Part shown: positions 26,122 through 35,075 of the stretch, in pieces | Position numbering within the stretch: the first letter of the stretch is position 1 | Layout: each line of letters begins with the position of its first letter | From: Luteimicrobium xylanilyticum | Lineage (GTDB): Bacteria > Actinomycetota > Actinomycetes > Actinomycetales > Cellulomonadaceae | Direction of reading: 5' to 3' | Length of the DNA stretch: 64,000 bases | NCBI RefSeq assembly: GCF_009429125.1 | Contig: NZ_CP045529.1 | Location: 1,116,001 to 1,180,000, forward strand | Position numbers and translations under genes: made by a program | Notes under the pieces: generated by a model | The model's database searches: none | What the model saw: only the letters and a program-made list of their open reading frames with translations | Told to the model about the DNA's origin: nothing

Positions 26122-28167
26122 ATGGTGACCAGGCGGAGAGTGTCCACGCGAGGCGCGGAGCGGGACGGGAGCGTCGTCGCAACGCCGACGGCGCGCCGTC
26201 GGGCCGTCCGGCGCCTCACCGGGGCGGTGCTCGCGTGCGGGCTCGGCGTCGGCCTGACACCCGCGGTCGCCGGTGCGAGCGCGAGCGCGAGCGCCGCCGT
26301 CGACGGCGTGGTCCGGGTCAACCAGCAGGGCTACCTCGCGGGCGAGCGCAAGACGGCGACCCTGATGTCCTCGCACGCGCTCTCGGGTCAGGGCTTCGTC
26401 GTGGAGGACCGGTCGGGCCGCGTGCGGCTGCGTGGGACGGTCCCCGCGTCCGACGGCGCCTGGAACAGCCGGTACCGGGCGGTGCAGAGACTCGACCTGA
26501 CCGCGCTACGGTCGCCCGGCACCTACCGGGTGGTCGTCCGAGGAGCCGGTGTGACCTCCGGCTGGTTCCCGGTCACCCGGAGCGACGACGTCTTCCGTGA
26601 GCTCGTGACGAAGGGGGTGGCCTTCGACCGGCTCCAGCGCGACGGTGACGATCTCGCGCGGACCGTGCTGCCGCGGTCCGCGTCGCACCTCACGGACCGC
26701 TCGGCGCAGGTCTACGCATGGCCGGACATGGAGGAGGACTCCGACGTCATCACCGACCACGACCTCACGCCGTCCGGGGGGACCGTGGACGTCGAGGGCG
26801 GCTGGTTCGACGCGGGCGACTATCTCAAGTTCACGCACTCGGCCGCCTACGCCGACGTCGTGCTGTACACCAGCTCCGAGCTCCTCGGGTCGGCCGCCCC
26901 GGCCGCACTGCGCCAGGAGGCACGCTACGGCCTCGGCTGGCTGTCGAAGATGTGGGACGACCGGCACGGGGTGCTGTACCTGCAGGTCGGCATCGGGTCC
27001 GGCAACGAGGACGGCACGTTCTACGGCGACCACGACCTGTTCCGCCTGCCCCAGGCGGACGACACGGACACCAGCCCGCTCGACCGCTACGTCTCCCACC
27101 GCCCCGTCTTCGCGGCGAACCGGGCGGGACAGAAGATCAGCCCCAACCTCGTCGGTCGGGTCGGCGCGGCCTTCGCCCTCGCGGCGCAGGCGGACGCGCG
27201 GACGGACCGGCCGAGGGCGCTGCGGGAGCTGAAGAAGGCGCAGGACCTCTACGCGTTGGCGGCGGTCGACGACCCGCCCACCCCGCTCGTCACTGCGCTC
27301 CCGAACGCCTTCTACCCCGAGGACACGTGGCGCGACGACATGCAGCTCGGCGCGGCGCAGATCGCCGTGGCCGCCCAGCGGCTCGGCAAGCCCGGCGGAG
27401 CCTACGTCGCGGACGCGGCCCGCTTCGCGAAGGAGCGCATCGCCGCGCCCGGCGACGACACCCTGAACCTGTACGACGTGGGCGCGCTCGCCGACGTCGC
27501 GCTCGCCGACGCCCTCCGGACGGTGCCGGGTCGGACGGTCGCCGTCGACCGGGCCGATCTCACCGCGGACCTGCGCCGCCAGCTCCGGCTCGGGGTCCGG
27601 GCGTCGCACGAGGACCTCTTCGGTGCCCCGGTCGACATCGACCAGTTCGACGCCAACTCGCACGCCTTCGGGTTCATCACGACGGCTGCTCTCTACCAGC
27701 GGCTGACGGGCGACACGCGCTACGCGGGGTTCGCGTCGGACGTCCGAACGTGGCTCATGGGCGGTGACCCGTGGGGTGTCACCGCGATGGTCGGGGTGGG
27801 CACGCGGTTCCCGCAGTGCATCCAGCACCAGGTCGCCAACCTTGCGGGGTCGCTGACCGGCGGCCGGGACGTCGCCGTGGGGGCGGTCGTGAACGGGCCC
27901 AACGGGGCCGACAACTTCGACGGCGGCCTGGGCGGGTTCCAGGACGGGATGCGTCGCTGCACCAGCGCGTCGGACCACCTCGACCGGTTCGACGGGAAGG
28001 GGAGCCGCTTCGTCGACGACGTGCGGTCCTGGCAGACGGACGAGCCGGCACTCGACATGACCGGCGCGGCGATCCTGGCCGGCGCGTCGTCGCTCGCCGC
28101 GGCCCCGCGGACGGTGCCGTGGTGGGTGCGCCCGTGGTTCCGTCCCGGGGCCGCGCTCGGCTCGTGA
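26122..28167 (+). CDS. Secreted GH9 glycoside hydrolase (cellulase-like)
   Basis: A 681-residue exported enzyme; AGGAGG lies five bases before ATG 26122. Residues 1 to about 57 form a long signal peptide with an Arg-rich n-region. An Ig-like N-terminal domain (about 60-150, VRVNQQGYLAGERKTATL) precedes the GH9 barrel. The nucleophilic-water base motif GGWFDAGDYLKF places Asp230 and Asp233; the C-terminal acid motif is DEPALD with Glu641. The PQCIQHQVAN segment stands where GH9 enzymes usually have a His-rich motif. GH9 enzymes hydrolyse beta-1,4-glucans or related beta-glycans. No carbohydrate-binding module follows the barrel. No dedicated regulator is adjacent. Confidence 0.88.
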   Translation: MVTRRRVSTRGAERDGSVVATPTARRRAVRRLTGAVLACGLGVGLTPAVAGASASASAAVDGVVRVNQQGYLAGERKTATLMSSHALSGQGFVVEDRSGRVRLRGTVPASDGAWNSRYRAVQRLDLTALRSPGTYRVVVRGAGVTSGWFPVTRSDDVFRELVTKGVAFDRLQRDGDDLARTVLPRSASHLTDRSAQVYAWPDMEEDSDVITDHDLTPSGGTVDVEGGWFDAGDYLKFTHSAAYADVVLYTSSELLGSAAPAALRQEARYGLGWLSKMWDDRHGVLYLQVGIGSGNEDGTFYGDHDLFRLPQADDTDTSPLDRYVSHRPVFAANRAGQKISPNLVGRVGAAFALAAQADARTDRPRALRELKKAQDLYALAAVDDPPTPLVTALPNAFYPEDTWRDDMQLGAAQIAVAAQRLGKPGGAYVADAARFAKERIAAPGDDTLNLYDVGALADVALADALRTVPGRTVAVDRADLTADLRRQLRLGVRASHEDLFGAPVDIDQFDANSHAFGFITTAALYQRLTGDTRYAGFASDVRTWLMGGDPWGVTAMVGVGTRFPQCIQHQVANLAGSLTGGRDVAVGAVVNGPNGADNFDGGLGGFQDGMRRCTSASDHLDRFDGKGSRFVDDVRSWQTDEPALDMTGAAILAGASSLAAAPRTVPWWVRPWFRPGAALGS

Positions 28168-28204
28168 TGCGGGAGTTGTCGGACCCGTCGGCGATGATCG
28201 TGGT

Positions 28205-29026
28205 GTGCTCACCATCGCCACCGTGAACGTCAACGGAATCCGTGCCGCCGTGAAGCGCGGCATGCTCGACTGGGTCGCCGACCGCGCGCCGGACGTGCTG
28301 CTCCTGCAGGAGGTCCGCGCCACCGACGAGATCCTCGACGGGTTCTTCCCCGAGGGCTGGCACGTCGCCCACCAGGCGAGCGACCTCAAGGGCCGCGCCG
28401 GGGTCGCGGTGCTGTCCCGGCTCCCGGTGTCGGCCGTGCGGGTGGGGCTCGAGCACCTGCACCCGGCCGGGGCCGCCGAGCCGCCCGTCGACACGGGCCG
28501 CTGGGTCGAGGTCGACGTGGAGGTCCCGGGTTGTGCGGAGGTCGTGACCTTCGTCTCGGCCTACGTCCACTCGGGCACGGCGGGGACGCCGAAGATGGAC
28601 GAGAAGTACGCCTACCTCGAGAAGGTCACCGCCCGGCTCGGCGAGCTGGTCGTGGACCCGGAGCGGCTCGCGGTCGTCGCCGGGGACCTCAACATCGCGC
28701 ACCACGAGGCCGACATCAAGAACTGGCGCGGCAACAAGAAGGCTGCGGGCTTCCTGCCCGAGGAGCGCGCGTACCTGGACCGCTGGTTCGACGGCCTCGG
28801 CTGGGTCGACCTGGGCCGACGCTTCGCGGGCGCCGTCGAGGGGCCGTACACCTGGTGGTCGTGGCGCGGGCAGGCCTTCGTCAACGACTCGGGCTGGCGG
28901 ATCGACTACCAGCTCGCGACGCCGGCACTCGCTGCGCGCGCCAAGTCCGTCGACGTGGACCGTGCCGAGAGCTACGAGGCGCGGTTCTCCGACCACGCAC
29001 CGGTCGTCGCGACCTACGACTTCTGA
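28205..29026 (+). CDS. xth: Exodeoxyribonuclease III
   Basis: A 273-residue AP endonuclease/3'-5' exonuclease of the EEP fold acting in base-excision repair. Visible motifs are ATVNVNGIRAA (Asn), LLLQEVRA (metal-binding Glu), DLNIAHHEADIKN (Asp/Asn), WRIDYQLAT and the final SDHAPV (catalytic Asp-His). It starts at GTG 28205 with no clear ribosome-binding site, only 37 bases after the GH9 stop. Its 3' end overlaps the convergent MFS gene by 13 bases. Confidence 0.93.
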   Translation: MLTIATVNVNGIRAAVKRGMLDWVADRAPDVLLLQEVRATDEILDGFFPEGWHVAHQASDLKGRAGVAVLSRLPVSAVRVGLEHLHPAGAAEPPVDTGRWVEVDVEVPGCAEVVTFVSAYVHSGTAGTPKMDEKYAYLEKVTARLGELVVDPERLAVVAGDLNIAHHEADIKNWRGNKKAAGFLPEERAYLDRWFDGLGWVDLGRRFAGAVEGPYTWWSWRGQAFVNDSGWRIDYQLATPALAARAKSVDVDRAESYEARFSDHAPVVATYDF

Positions 29027-30306
29027 GGGTCCGTGGCGTCGGTCGGATCCTCCTGGTAGCGGGGGAGCGTCGTCATCGTGAGCAGGGGCGACAGGACGAC
29101 GGGCAGCGCCGAGGCAGCGGAGATGCCCACCCCCACCCAGATCGCGGGGACGACGCCGAGCCACGCGCCGAGCCAGCCGCCCAGCAGGCCGCCGATCGGC
29201 ATGGAGCCCCAGACGATGAACCGGACGGACGCGTTCATGCGCCCGAGCAGGCGCGGTGGGCACAGGCGTTGGCGGAAGCTCACCGTCGCGATGTTGTAGA
29301 CGACCATCGCGAAGAACGTCAGCCCGAGGCCGACGACGAGGCTGACGACGGGCGGCCAGGGGAGGACGCCCGCGAGAGGGACGAGGACGCCGGGGGCGAC
29401 CATCGCGACGGCGGACACGGGGATCAGGCGGGCCTCGCCGACGAGTCGCGCCGCCCGCTCGCCGGCGAGCGCGCCGAGCAGGCCGCCGACGGACGCCGCC
29501 GAGAGCGCGGTCCCGAGCGCGGCCGGGCTGAGCCCGAGCGTGCGCAGGACGAACAGGGTCTCGAGCGCGCTGATCACGGACCAGCCGAGGTTCCCGATCG
29601 ACGTGCAGGCGACCATGCGCACGAGCAGCGGCTGGTGCACCACGAACGCGAGCCCCTCGCGGATCTCGTGGAGCATCGGCTTGCGCTCTTCGCGTGGGGG
29701 CAGCTCCTCGACGGCGCGGATCCGCGACACGAACACGACGGACAGCAGGTACGTCACGACGTTGACCCCGAGGACGGCGCCGGCCGAGACGAAGCGGAGG
29801 AGCTGGCCGCCGAGCGCGGGCCCGGCGACCTGGGCGACCGACGCGGTGGCCTGGAGCTTGGCGTTCCCTTCGACGACGTGGTCGAGCCCGACGAGCGAGG
29901 GCACGTAGCTCTGGTGCGCGACGTCGAAGAACACGGTGGCGCAGCTCATGACGAGGGCCGCGGCGTAGAGGATCGGCATCGTCAGGACGCCCGTGAGCGC
30001 GCACGCGACCACGACGCCGAGGACGGTGGCGCGGACCAGATCCGCACCGATGAGCACGCGCCGCTTGCGCAGGCGGTCGACCCACGCGCCGGCGGGCAGG
30101 CCGATGAGGAGGAACGCCGCCGACTCCGCGGCGGTGAGCGCGCCCATCTCCCAGGCGGTCGCAGCGAGGGTGTTCACGGCGAGCACCGGGATCGCGAGCA
30201 GGGCGAGCTGGGCGCCGAGCTGCCCGAACGCGTCGCCGGCCCAGAGCGCGCGGAAGTCGGCGTGCCGGGCGAGGGAGCGGCGTCGGAGGGGGGTCTCTGT
30301 ACTCAC
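29014..30306 (-). CDS. Major facilitator superfamily transporter
   Basis: A 430-residue integral membrane protein with about 12 hydrophobic helices and the loop PAGAWVDRLRKRRVLIGADL typical of the MFS_3/EntS-like exporters. GTG 30306 is chosen since it precedes the polar N-terminus STETPLRRRSLARHADFRALW; further upstream the frame becomes low-complexity Arg-rich and runs through the operator. It is divergent from an ArsR-type regulator with a dyad between them, so it is probably repressed by that protein and may export a drug or metabolite. Substrate unknown. Confidence 0.88.
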   Translation of the reverse strand: MSTETPLRRRSLARHADFRALWAGDAFGQLGAQLALLAIPVLAVNTLAATAWEMGALTAAESAAFLLIGLPAGAWVDRLRKRRVLIGADLVRATVLGVVVACALTGVLTMPILYAAALVMSCATVFFDVAHQSYVPSLVGLDHVVEGNAKLQATASVAQVAGPALGGQLLRFVSAGAVLGVNVVTYLLSVVFVSRIRAVEELPPREERKPMLHEIREGLAFVVHQPLLVRMVACTSIGNLGWSVISALETLFVLRTLGLSPAALGTALSAASVGGLLGALAGERAARLVGEARLIPVSAVAMVAPGVLVPLAGVLPWPPVVSLVVGLGLTFFAMVVYNIATVSFRQRLCPPRLLGRMNASVRFIVWGSMPIGGLLGGWLGAWLGVVPAIWVGVGISAASALPVVLSPLLTMTTLPRYQEDPTDATDPQKS

Positions 30307-30323
30307 CGGATCATCGTGGCTCC

Positions 30324-30347
30324 ACCGATTGGGAAAAGTCAATCGGT
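30324..30347. promoter_or_regulatory. Inverted repeat in the MFS/ArsR divergent promoter
   Basis: ACCGATTG (30324-30331) and CAATCGGT (30340-30347) are perfect 8-bp arms around an 8-base A-rich spacer. The position between the divergent genes suggests the ArsR-type protein's operator. Confidence 0.7.
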
Positions 30348-30359
30348 AGGATGGAGAGC

Positions 30360-30947
30360 ATGACGACGGCGGCATGGAAAGCGCTCGGGCTCGGTCCCGT
30401 CCCGGAGCCCGACCCGGACCCCGACGCCGACGCGCGCGCCCTCGCCTCGGCACTGCGCCTACGCATCCTGCGGCTGTGCCTCGACGAGCCGCGTACCAAC
30501 AAGGAGATCGCGCACGCGCTGGGGCGGAACCCGGGCAGCATGCTGCACCACGTCCGCACGCTCGTCGCGCGCGGCTTCCTGGCTGCTCTGCCCGAGCGCG
30601 GCGGCCCGCGGGGGTCGCGCGAGGTCCCGTACCTCGCGACCGGGCGCTCGTGGCTCACACCGATGCCCCCGTCGCAGTACCCGGTGCTGGTCGAGGCGTT
30701 CGTCGAGGAGGTCGGCGAGGCGCCCCCCGAGTCGACTCAGCTCGTCCGTCTGGGCGTGCGCCTCGACGAGGCCGGCCGCGCCGAGCTCACCGAGCGCGTC
30801 GTGGCGCTCTTCCAGGAGTACGCCGACCGCGAGCCCGACCCCGAAGGCGAGCCCTACGCCGTCTTCTACGCGTTCTACGAGGACGCCCAGCGCCGGCGAG
30901 CGGCCGGCCCCGTCCCTCCCACCCCGTCGCCCACCCCGCCGAAGTAG
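30360..30947 (+). CDS. ArsR-type winged-helix transcriptional regulator
   Basis: A 195-residue DNA-binding protein. Residues 20-90 form a winged helix of the ArsR/HTH_20 kind (LRLRILRLCLDEPRTNKEIAHALGR, then GSMLHHVRTLVARGFL). The C-terminal half (ESTQLVRLGVRLDEAGRAELTERVVALFQEY) resembles the ligand-free effector part of similar regulators; no metal-binding cysteine motif is present, so it is not a classical metal sensor. ATG 30351 is an alternative start three codons earlier. It is divergent from the MFS exporter and probably regulates it. The stop codon lies inside a palindromic repeat. Confidence 0.85.
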   Translation: MTTAAWKALGLGPVPEPDPDPDADARALASALRLRILRLCLDEPRTNKEIAHALGRNPGSMLHHVRTLVARGFLAALPERGGPRGSREVPYLATGRSWLTPMPPSQYPVLVEAFVEEVGEAPPESTQLVRLGVRLDEAGRAELTERVVALFQEYADREPDPEGEPYAVFYAFYEDAQRRRAAGPVPPTPSPTPPK

Positions 30948-31000
30948 TACGGCCGCCGTACTACTTCGCGAAGTATGCGGGCGGCCGTACTACTTCGTGG
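30941..31000. repeat. Extragenic palindromic repeat, copy 1
   Basis: A 60-base element, 57 of 60 identical to 40691-40750. It opens with a perfect stem GAAGTAGTACGG / CCGTACTACTTC with a three-base loop and continues with a second, imperfect copy of the right arm. It contains the stop codon of the ArsR-type gene and lies 31 bases before the convergent galK stop, so it may act as a bidirectional terminator. Confidence 0.85.
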
Positions 31001-31030
31001 GAGGGCATGGGTGCCAGGCGGCGTTTGCGA

Positions 31031-32305
31031 TCAGGACTCGCGGTGGGCCGGGCCGGAGGGCTCGGTGGTGAGGAACTGCGGTGCGGCGAAGCCGCGCTCC
31101 GCGAACGCCCGCACGACGGCCCGCGCCACGTCCTGCTCGGTGCCCGCGGGCACGATGGCGATGGCCGAGCCCCCGAACCCGCCGCCCGTCATGCGGGCCC
31201 CGACGGCGCCTGCGGCGAGCGCCGTGTCGACGGCGACGTCGAGCTCGGCGCACGAGACCTCGTAGTCGTCGCGCAGGGACCGGTGCGACGCGACGAACAG
31301 GGCGCCGAGCTCGTCGGCGTGCGCGGCAAGGCCCTCGGGGGACTCGAGGAGCGCCACGAACCGCTCGACCCGCTGGACCTCGGTGACGACGTGGCGCACC
31401 CGTCGGCGGGCGACGTCGTCGGGCAGGGCGGCGAGCGCGGCGTCGAGACCGTCCGGGGTGACGTCACGCAGCGTGGCGACGCCGAGCGTGGCCGCGGCGG
31501 CCTCGCACGTCGCGCGACGCTGGGCGTACTGACCGTCGGCGTTCTCGTGCGGCGCCCGCGTGTCGATGACGAGGAGCTCGAGCCCCGCCGCGGCGAGGTC
31601 GAACGGCACGCGCCGGGCGGACTCCTCCGCCGACAGCCCGGGCCGGAAGTCGAGCAGCAGCGCGTGCCCCTCGGCGGAGCGCAGCGCGGCGGACTGGTCG
31701 AGCCCACCGGTCGGTGCCCCGGCGACGTCGTTCTCCGCGCGCACGCACGCCTCGACGAGCCGCACGCGTCCCGCGTCGCTCGCGCCGACGCTCTCGCCCG
31801 CTGCGTCGTCGAGCGCCACCGCGACGGCGGTGCTCAGCGACGCCGACGACGACAGCCCCGACCCGAACGGGACGCACGCGTCGACCGCGGCCTCGAACGC
31901 GGGGACGGCCGGGAGGACGCCGTCGTGCGCCAGCGCCCACGCGACGCCGCCCGTGTAGGCGGGGAAGCCCTGGAGGTCGCCCGGGCCGAGCCGGTCGGTC
32001 CGGCCTTCCCAGAGGGCGCCGCCGTCGGCCTGGGCGGACGTGAGGAGGACGCGGTCGTCGTCGCGCACGGACAGTGCGACGTACGTGCGGTGGGGGAGCG
32101 CGGTGGGCAGGCAGAGGCCACCGTTGTAGTCCGTGTGCTCGCCGATGAGGTTGACACGGCCGGGCGCCGACCAGACGCCGTCGGGCTCGTGGTCGAGCTG
32201 GTCGCGGAACAGGGTGCGGGCCCGCTCGGCCCCCTCGGCGGGCGGCCACGCGGTCGCCCACTGCGGCTCGGCGGCGTCGACGCGGGTGACGGGCTGCTCG
32301 CTCAC
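31031..32305 (-). CDS. galK: Galactokinase
   Basis: A 424-residue GHMP kinase phosphorylating galactose at C1 in the Leloir pathway. Motifs: APGRVNLIGEHTDYNGG (galactose signature), PFGSGLSSSASL (ATP loop), GGLDQSAAL and MTGGGFGGSAIA near the C-terminus. GTG 32305 overlaps the galT stop by four bases (GTGA) and has AAGGAGG ten bases upstream, so it is coupled to galT. Last gene of deoR-galT-galK. Its end faces the palindromic repeat at 30941. Confidence 0.95.
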   Translation of the reverse strand: MSEQPVTRVDAAEPQWATAWPPAEGAERARTLFRDQLDHEPDGVWSAPGRVNLIGEHTDYNGGLCLPTALPHRTYVALSVRDDDRVLLTSAQADGGALWEGRTDRLGPGDLQGFPAYTGGVAWALAHDGVLPAVPAFEAAVDACVPFGSGLSSSASLSTAVAVALDDAAGESVGASDAGRVRLVEACVRAENDVAGAPTGGLDQSAALRSAEGHALLLDFRPGLSAEESARRVPFDLAAAGLELLVIDTRAPHENADGQYAQRRATCEAAAATLGVATLRDVTPDGLDAALAALPDDVARRRVRHVVTEVQRVERFVALLESPEGLAAHADELGALFVASHRSLRDDYEVSCAELDVAVDTALAAGAVGARMTGGGFGGSAIAIVPAGTEQDVARAVVRAFAERGFAAPQFLTTEPSGPAHRES

Positions 32306-33525
32306 GCGAGGACCTCCTTGAGGCGGGTGGCGATGCGTTCGGGCGTGGTGTCGGAGATCCAGGCGCTGGCGCCGGACTCCGACCCGGCCAGGTACTTGAG
32401 CTTCCCGGGACCGCGGAGCACCGAGAACACCTCGAGGCGCAGGCGCCCGAGCTCCCGGCGCGGGTCGCGGGCGGGGGCCTGCGACCAGCCCGCGATGTAC
32501 GGGAGGGCCACGGGGCTGCCGTCGGGTGCGACGAAGAAGCGGTCCAGCGCCGCGAGGACACGCAGGTACGCGGTGGCGAAGTCGTCGCGCTCCGCGTCGG
32601 TGAGCCCCGGCAGGTCGAGGACGTCCCGCCTCGGCGCCAGGTGCACCTCGACGGGCCAGCGCGCGGCGAACGGCACGTACGCGACCCAGTGCTCGGTCTC
32701 GAGGACGACGCGGCGGCCGTCGGCGAGCTCGGCGTCGAGGACGTCGCGCAGGAGGGAGCGGCCGGTCGCCTCGTGGTGCGCCGAGGCCTGCGTGAGCAGC
32801 TGCTCGGTGCGCGGCGTCAGGTACGGGTAGGCGTAGACCTGGCCGTGCGGGTGGGTCAGCGTGACGCCGATCTCGCGGCCGTGGTTCTCGAAGACGAACA
32901 CCTCGCGCGTCGTCGGGAGCGAGCCCAGCGCGGCGGTGCGGTCCGCCCACGCGTCGACGATCGTGCGGACCCGGCGCTCGCCGAGCGATGCCAGCGAGGC
33001 GTCGTGGTCGCTCGAGAAGCACACGACCTCGCAGCGGCCGGCGGCCGGTGCGTCGAGCCACAGCCCGCCCGGCACCGCGGCGGGGCTCACGTCGACGACG
33101 GACTCCGGGCCGTGGTCCTCGCCCGGCACGCTGAGCAGCGACGGGAAGCGGTTCTCGAAGACGACGACGTCGTACGCGGTGTCGGGCACCTCGCCGTCGG
33201 TGTAGTCGGCGCCGGGGCGGCGCGGGCACAGCGGGCACGCGTCGTCGGGCGGGAGGAGCGTGCGGTTCATGCGGTGCGTCGCCATGGGGATCCAGTCGCC
33301 CGTCAGCGGGTCGCGGCGCATCCGGGGCCCCTGGAACGGTGCGCCGTCGACGGGGGCGAACCGGTCGGGCAGGGGGCGCGGGTCGTGGAGCTCGTGGGGC
33401 GGTCGCGGCGCGTCACCGGGCTCGAGGGCGTCGTCGAAGTAGACGAGCTCGCGCCCGTCGGCGAGGCGCGTGGCCGTGCGGGAGCCCTTGGTCCCCGTCG
33501 TCCCGGTCTGGGTCGTTGCGCTCAT
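32302..33525 (-). CDS. galT: Galactose-1-phosphate uridylyltransferase
   Basis: A 407-residue HIT-superfamily enzyme exchanging UDP between UDP-glucose and galactose 1-phosphate. The active-site nucleophile motif THPHGQVYAY is present; CPLC near residue 97 and other Cys/His residues fit a zinc site. ATG 33525 overlaps the DeoR stop by four bases (ATGA) with GGAGG upstream. It is followed by galK with another four-base overlap. No galE is present in this cluster. Confidence 0.95.
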   Translation of the reverse strand: MSATTQTGTTGTKGSRTATRLADGRELVYFDDALEPGDAPRPPHELHDPRPLPDRFAPVDGAPFQGPRMRRDPLTGDWIPMATHRMNRTLLPPDDACPLCPRRPGADYTDGEVPDTAYDVVVFENRFPSLLSVPGEDHGPESVVDVSPAAVPGGLWLDAPAAGRCEVVCFSSDHDASLASLGERRVRTIVDAWADRTAALGSLPTTREVFVFENHGREIGVTLTHPHGQVYAYPYLTPRTEQLLTQASAHHEATGRSLLRDVLDAELADGRRVVLETEHWVAYVPFAARWPVEVHLAPRRDVLDLPGLTDAERDDFATAYLRVLAALDRFFVAPDGSPVALPYIAGWSQAPARDPRRELGRLRLEVFSVLRGPGKLKYLAGSESGASAWISDTTPERIATRLKEVLA

Positions 33526-34313
33526 CGGGCCACCTCCGCCACGACGAGCCGTCCGACGAGCTCGCGGGCCTCGGCCTGGTCCGGCTCGGACAGGCCGTCG
33601 TCGGTGACGAGGACGTCGACGTCGTCCAGGGTGGCCCAGCGGGAGAGCCCGGTCGTGCGCCACTTGGTGTGGTCGGCGAGGACGACGACCTGCGCGGCGC
33701 TCGCCACGAGCGCACGGTCGGTCGCGGACTCGGCGAGGTTCGGGGTGGTGAGGCCCGCGTTCGGGCTGATGCCGTGCGCGCCGAGGAAGGCGACGTCGAC
33801 GCGCAGCGTCGTGAGGGCTGCCTCGGCGAGCGGCCCGACGAGCGCGTCGGACGGGGTGCGCTCGCCGCCGATGAGGACGGTCGTGACGGTGGTGTCGCCG
33901 GTGCGGAAGAGCGTGTCCGCCACGGGGAGCGAGTTGGTGACGACGGTGAGGGGTCGCAGCCGCGGCGAGCTCGCGAGGACCCGGGCGAGCGCGTGCGTCG
34001 TCGTGCCGGCCGACAGCGCGACGGCGGAGCCGGGCTGGACGAGCTCGGCCGCAGCCCGGGCGATGGCGTCCTTCTCGGCGCCCTCGCGGTCGGCCTTGGC
34101 CTGGAACCCGGGCTCGTACGACGCGGGGTGCTGGTCGGCGGCGACGGCGCCGCCGTGCACCTTCCGCAGCAGGCCGCGGCCGGCGAGCTCGGACAGGTCG
34201 CGGCGGACCGTCATGTCGGAGACGTCGAGCTCGGTGGCGAGGTCGGTGATCCGCACCGAGCCGCGCGCGGCGAGCGCGGCGAGGATGCGGTCCTGGCGGA
34301 CTGTCGCAAGCAT
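33522..34313 (-). CDS. DeoR-family transcriptional regulator of the gal operon
   Basis: A 263-residue regulator. The N-terminal DeoR HTH (RQDRILAALAARGSVRITDLATEL, SDMTVRRDLSELAGRGLL) is followed by the sugar-phosphate-sensing DeoR C-terminal domain (ALSAGTTTHALARVL, VVTNSLPVADTL, VVLADHTKW). ATG 34313 is used; ATG 34331 is possible but falls in a direct-repeat operator. First gene of deoR-galT-galK, so it probably regulates itself and the operon in response to a galactose or related sugar phosphate. Confidence 0.92.
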   Translation of the reverse strand: MLATVRQDRILAALAARGSVRITDLATELDVSDMTVRRDLSELAGRGLLRKVHGGAVAADQHPASYEPGFQAKADREGAEKDAIARAAAELVQPGSAVALSAGTTTHALARVLASSPRLRPLTVVTNSLPVADTLFRTGDTTVTTVLIGGERTPSDALVGPLAEAALTTLRVDVAFLGAHGISPNAGLTTPNLAESATDRALVASAAQVVVLADHTKWRTTGLSRWATLDDVDVLVTDDGLSEPDQAEARELVGRLVVAEVAR

Positions 34314-34316
34314 GGA

Positions 34317-34352
34317 CACAGTTTCCAACATGACCGCACAGAACACAACATG
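34317..34352. promoter_or_regulatory. Direct-repeat operator upstream of deoR-galTK
   Basis: Read on the minus strand, CATGTTG-N5-CTGTG-like units occur at 34337-34352 and 34317-34332 with a 20-base period, that is, two helical turns. Direct repeats in phase are typical of DeoR-family binding sites. Confidence 0.6.
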
Positions 34353-34403
34353 GCGGAGGCTGGGGACGGGCCGGCCCGGGGTCCGGTGCTCCGCGTGCTC
34401 GGC

Positions 34404-35006
34404 TCACGCGTCGCGCAGGACGAGGTCGAGGCTCGCCGCGAACGCGTCCTCGGCGTCGAGACGGTCCGCGTCGCGCTGGGCGACGGCCCGGCGGATCGAC
34501 GGGTACGGGGCGAGCGCCGCGGCCATCTCCTCGGCGCTCAGCGCCGGCGGCTGCTGCTCCTCGATCACGTGGCCGAAGGTGAGGTGCAGGGCGGTGAAGA
34601 CGATCGTGCTGCTCGACCGGACGTCGCGCCCGGTCGCGAGCGCGCCGGTCAGCGCCGCCTCGGAGATCCGGGCGAGCGTGGGCGCGTGGTCGAGCCGGGC
34701 GCCCGTGACGAGGCGGGCACCGTCCGGGTAGGCGAGCATCGCGCGGCGCAGCCGCAGCAGCACCTCGCGGAACCAGGGCCCCCAGGGCTGCTCGGGTGCG
34801 AGCGGCTCGTCGCCGAACTCCTCGCGCAGGACGGCGTCCGCGAGGGCGCCGAGCAGCGCCTCCTTGTTCGTGAAGCGCCAGTAGATCGAGGGTGCCGTCA
34901 CGCTCAGGGCCTGCTGCAGCCGTCGGAACGTGACCGCCTGCAGGCCCTCGGCCCGCAGCAGCTCGCGCGCGGCGTCGACGACGGCGCTGCTGGTCAGGGT
35001 CGGCAC
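34404..35006 (-). CDS. TetR-family transcriptional regulator
   Basis: A 200-residue TetR protein with N-terminal HTH (AARELLRAEGLQAVTFRRLQQAL, VTAPSIYWRFTNKEALL) and a C-terminal domain resembling that of classic TetR (LRRAMLAYPDGARLVTGARL). It starts at GTG 35006, with AAGGG directly upstream, which is unusually close. It is divergent from a small NTF2-like gene; two tandem dyads lie between them, so it probably represses itself and that gene. Confidence 0.88.
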   Translation of the reverse strand: MPTLTSSAVVDAARELLRAEGLQAVTFRRLQQALSVTAPSIYWRFTNKEALLGALADAVLREEFGDEPLAPEQPWGPWFREVLLRLRRAMLAYPDGARLVTGARLDHAPTLARISEAALTGALATGRDVRSSSTIVFTALHLTFGHVIEEQQPPALSAEEMAAALAPYPSIRRAVAQRDADRLDAEDAFAASLDLVLRDA

Positions 35007-35037
35007 CCCTTCACGGTACGCCGACGAGCGCCCGCCC

Positions 35038-35067
35038 TATAGCACCGCTACATATAACGCTGTTACA
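35038..35067. promoter_or_regulatory. Tandem TetR-type operators
   Basis: TATAGCACCGCTACA (35038-35052) and TATAACGCTGTTACA (35053-35067) are adjacent 15-base units. Each contains a perfect 4-3-4 dyad (TAGC-N3-GCTA and TAAC-N3-GTTA). The site spans the divergent promoter. Confidence 0.7.
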
Positions 35068-35075
35068 TTGCGGTC

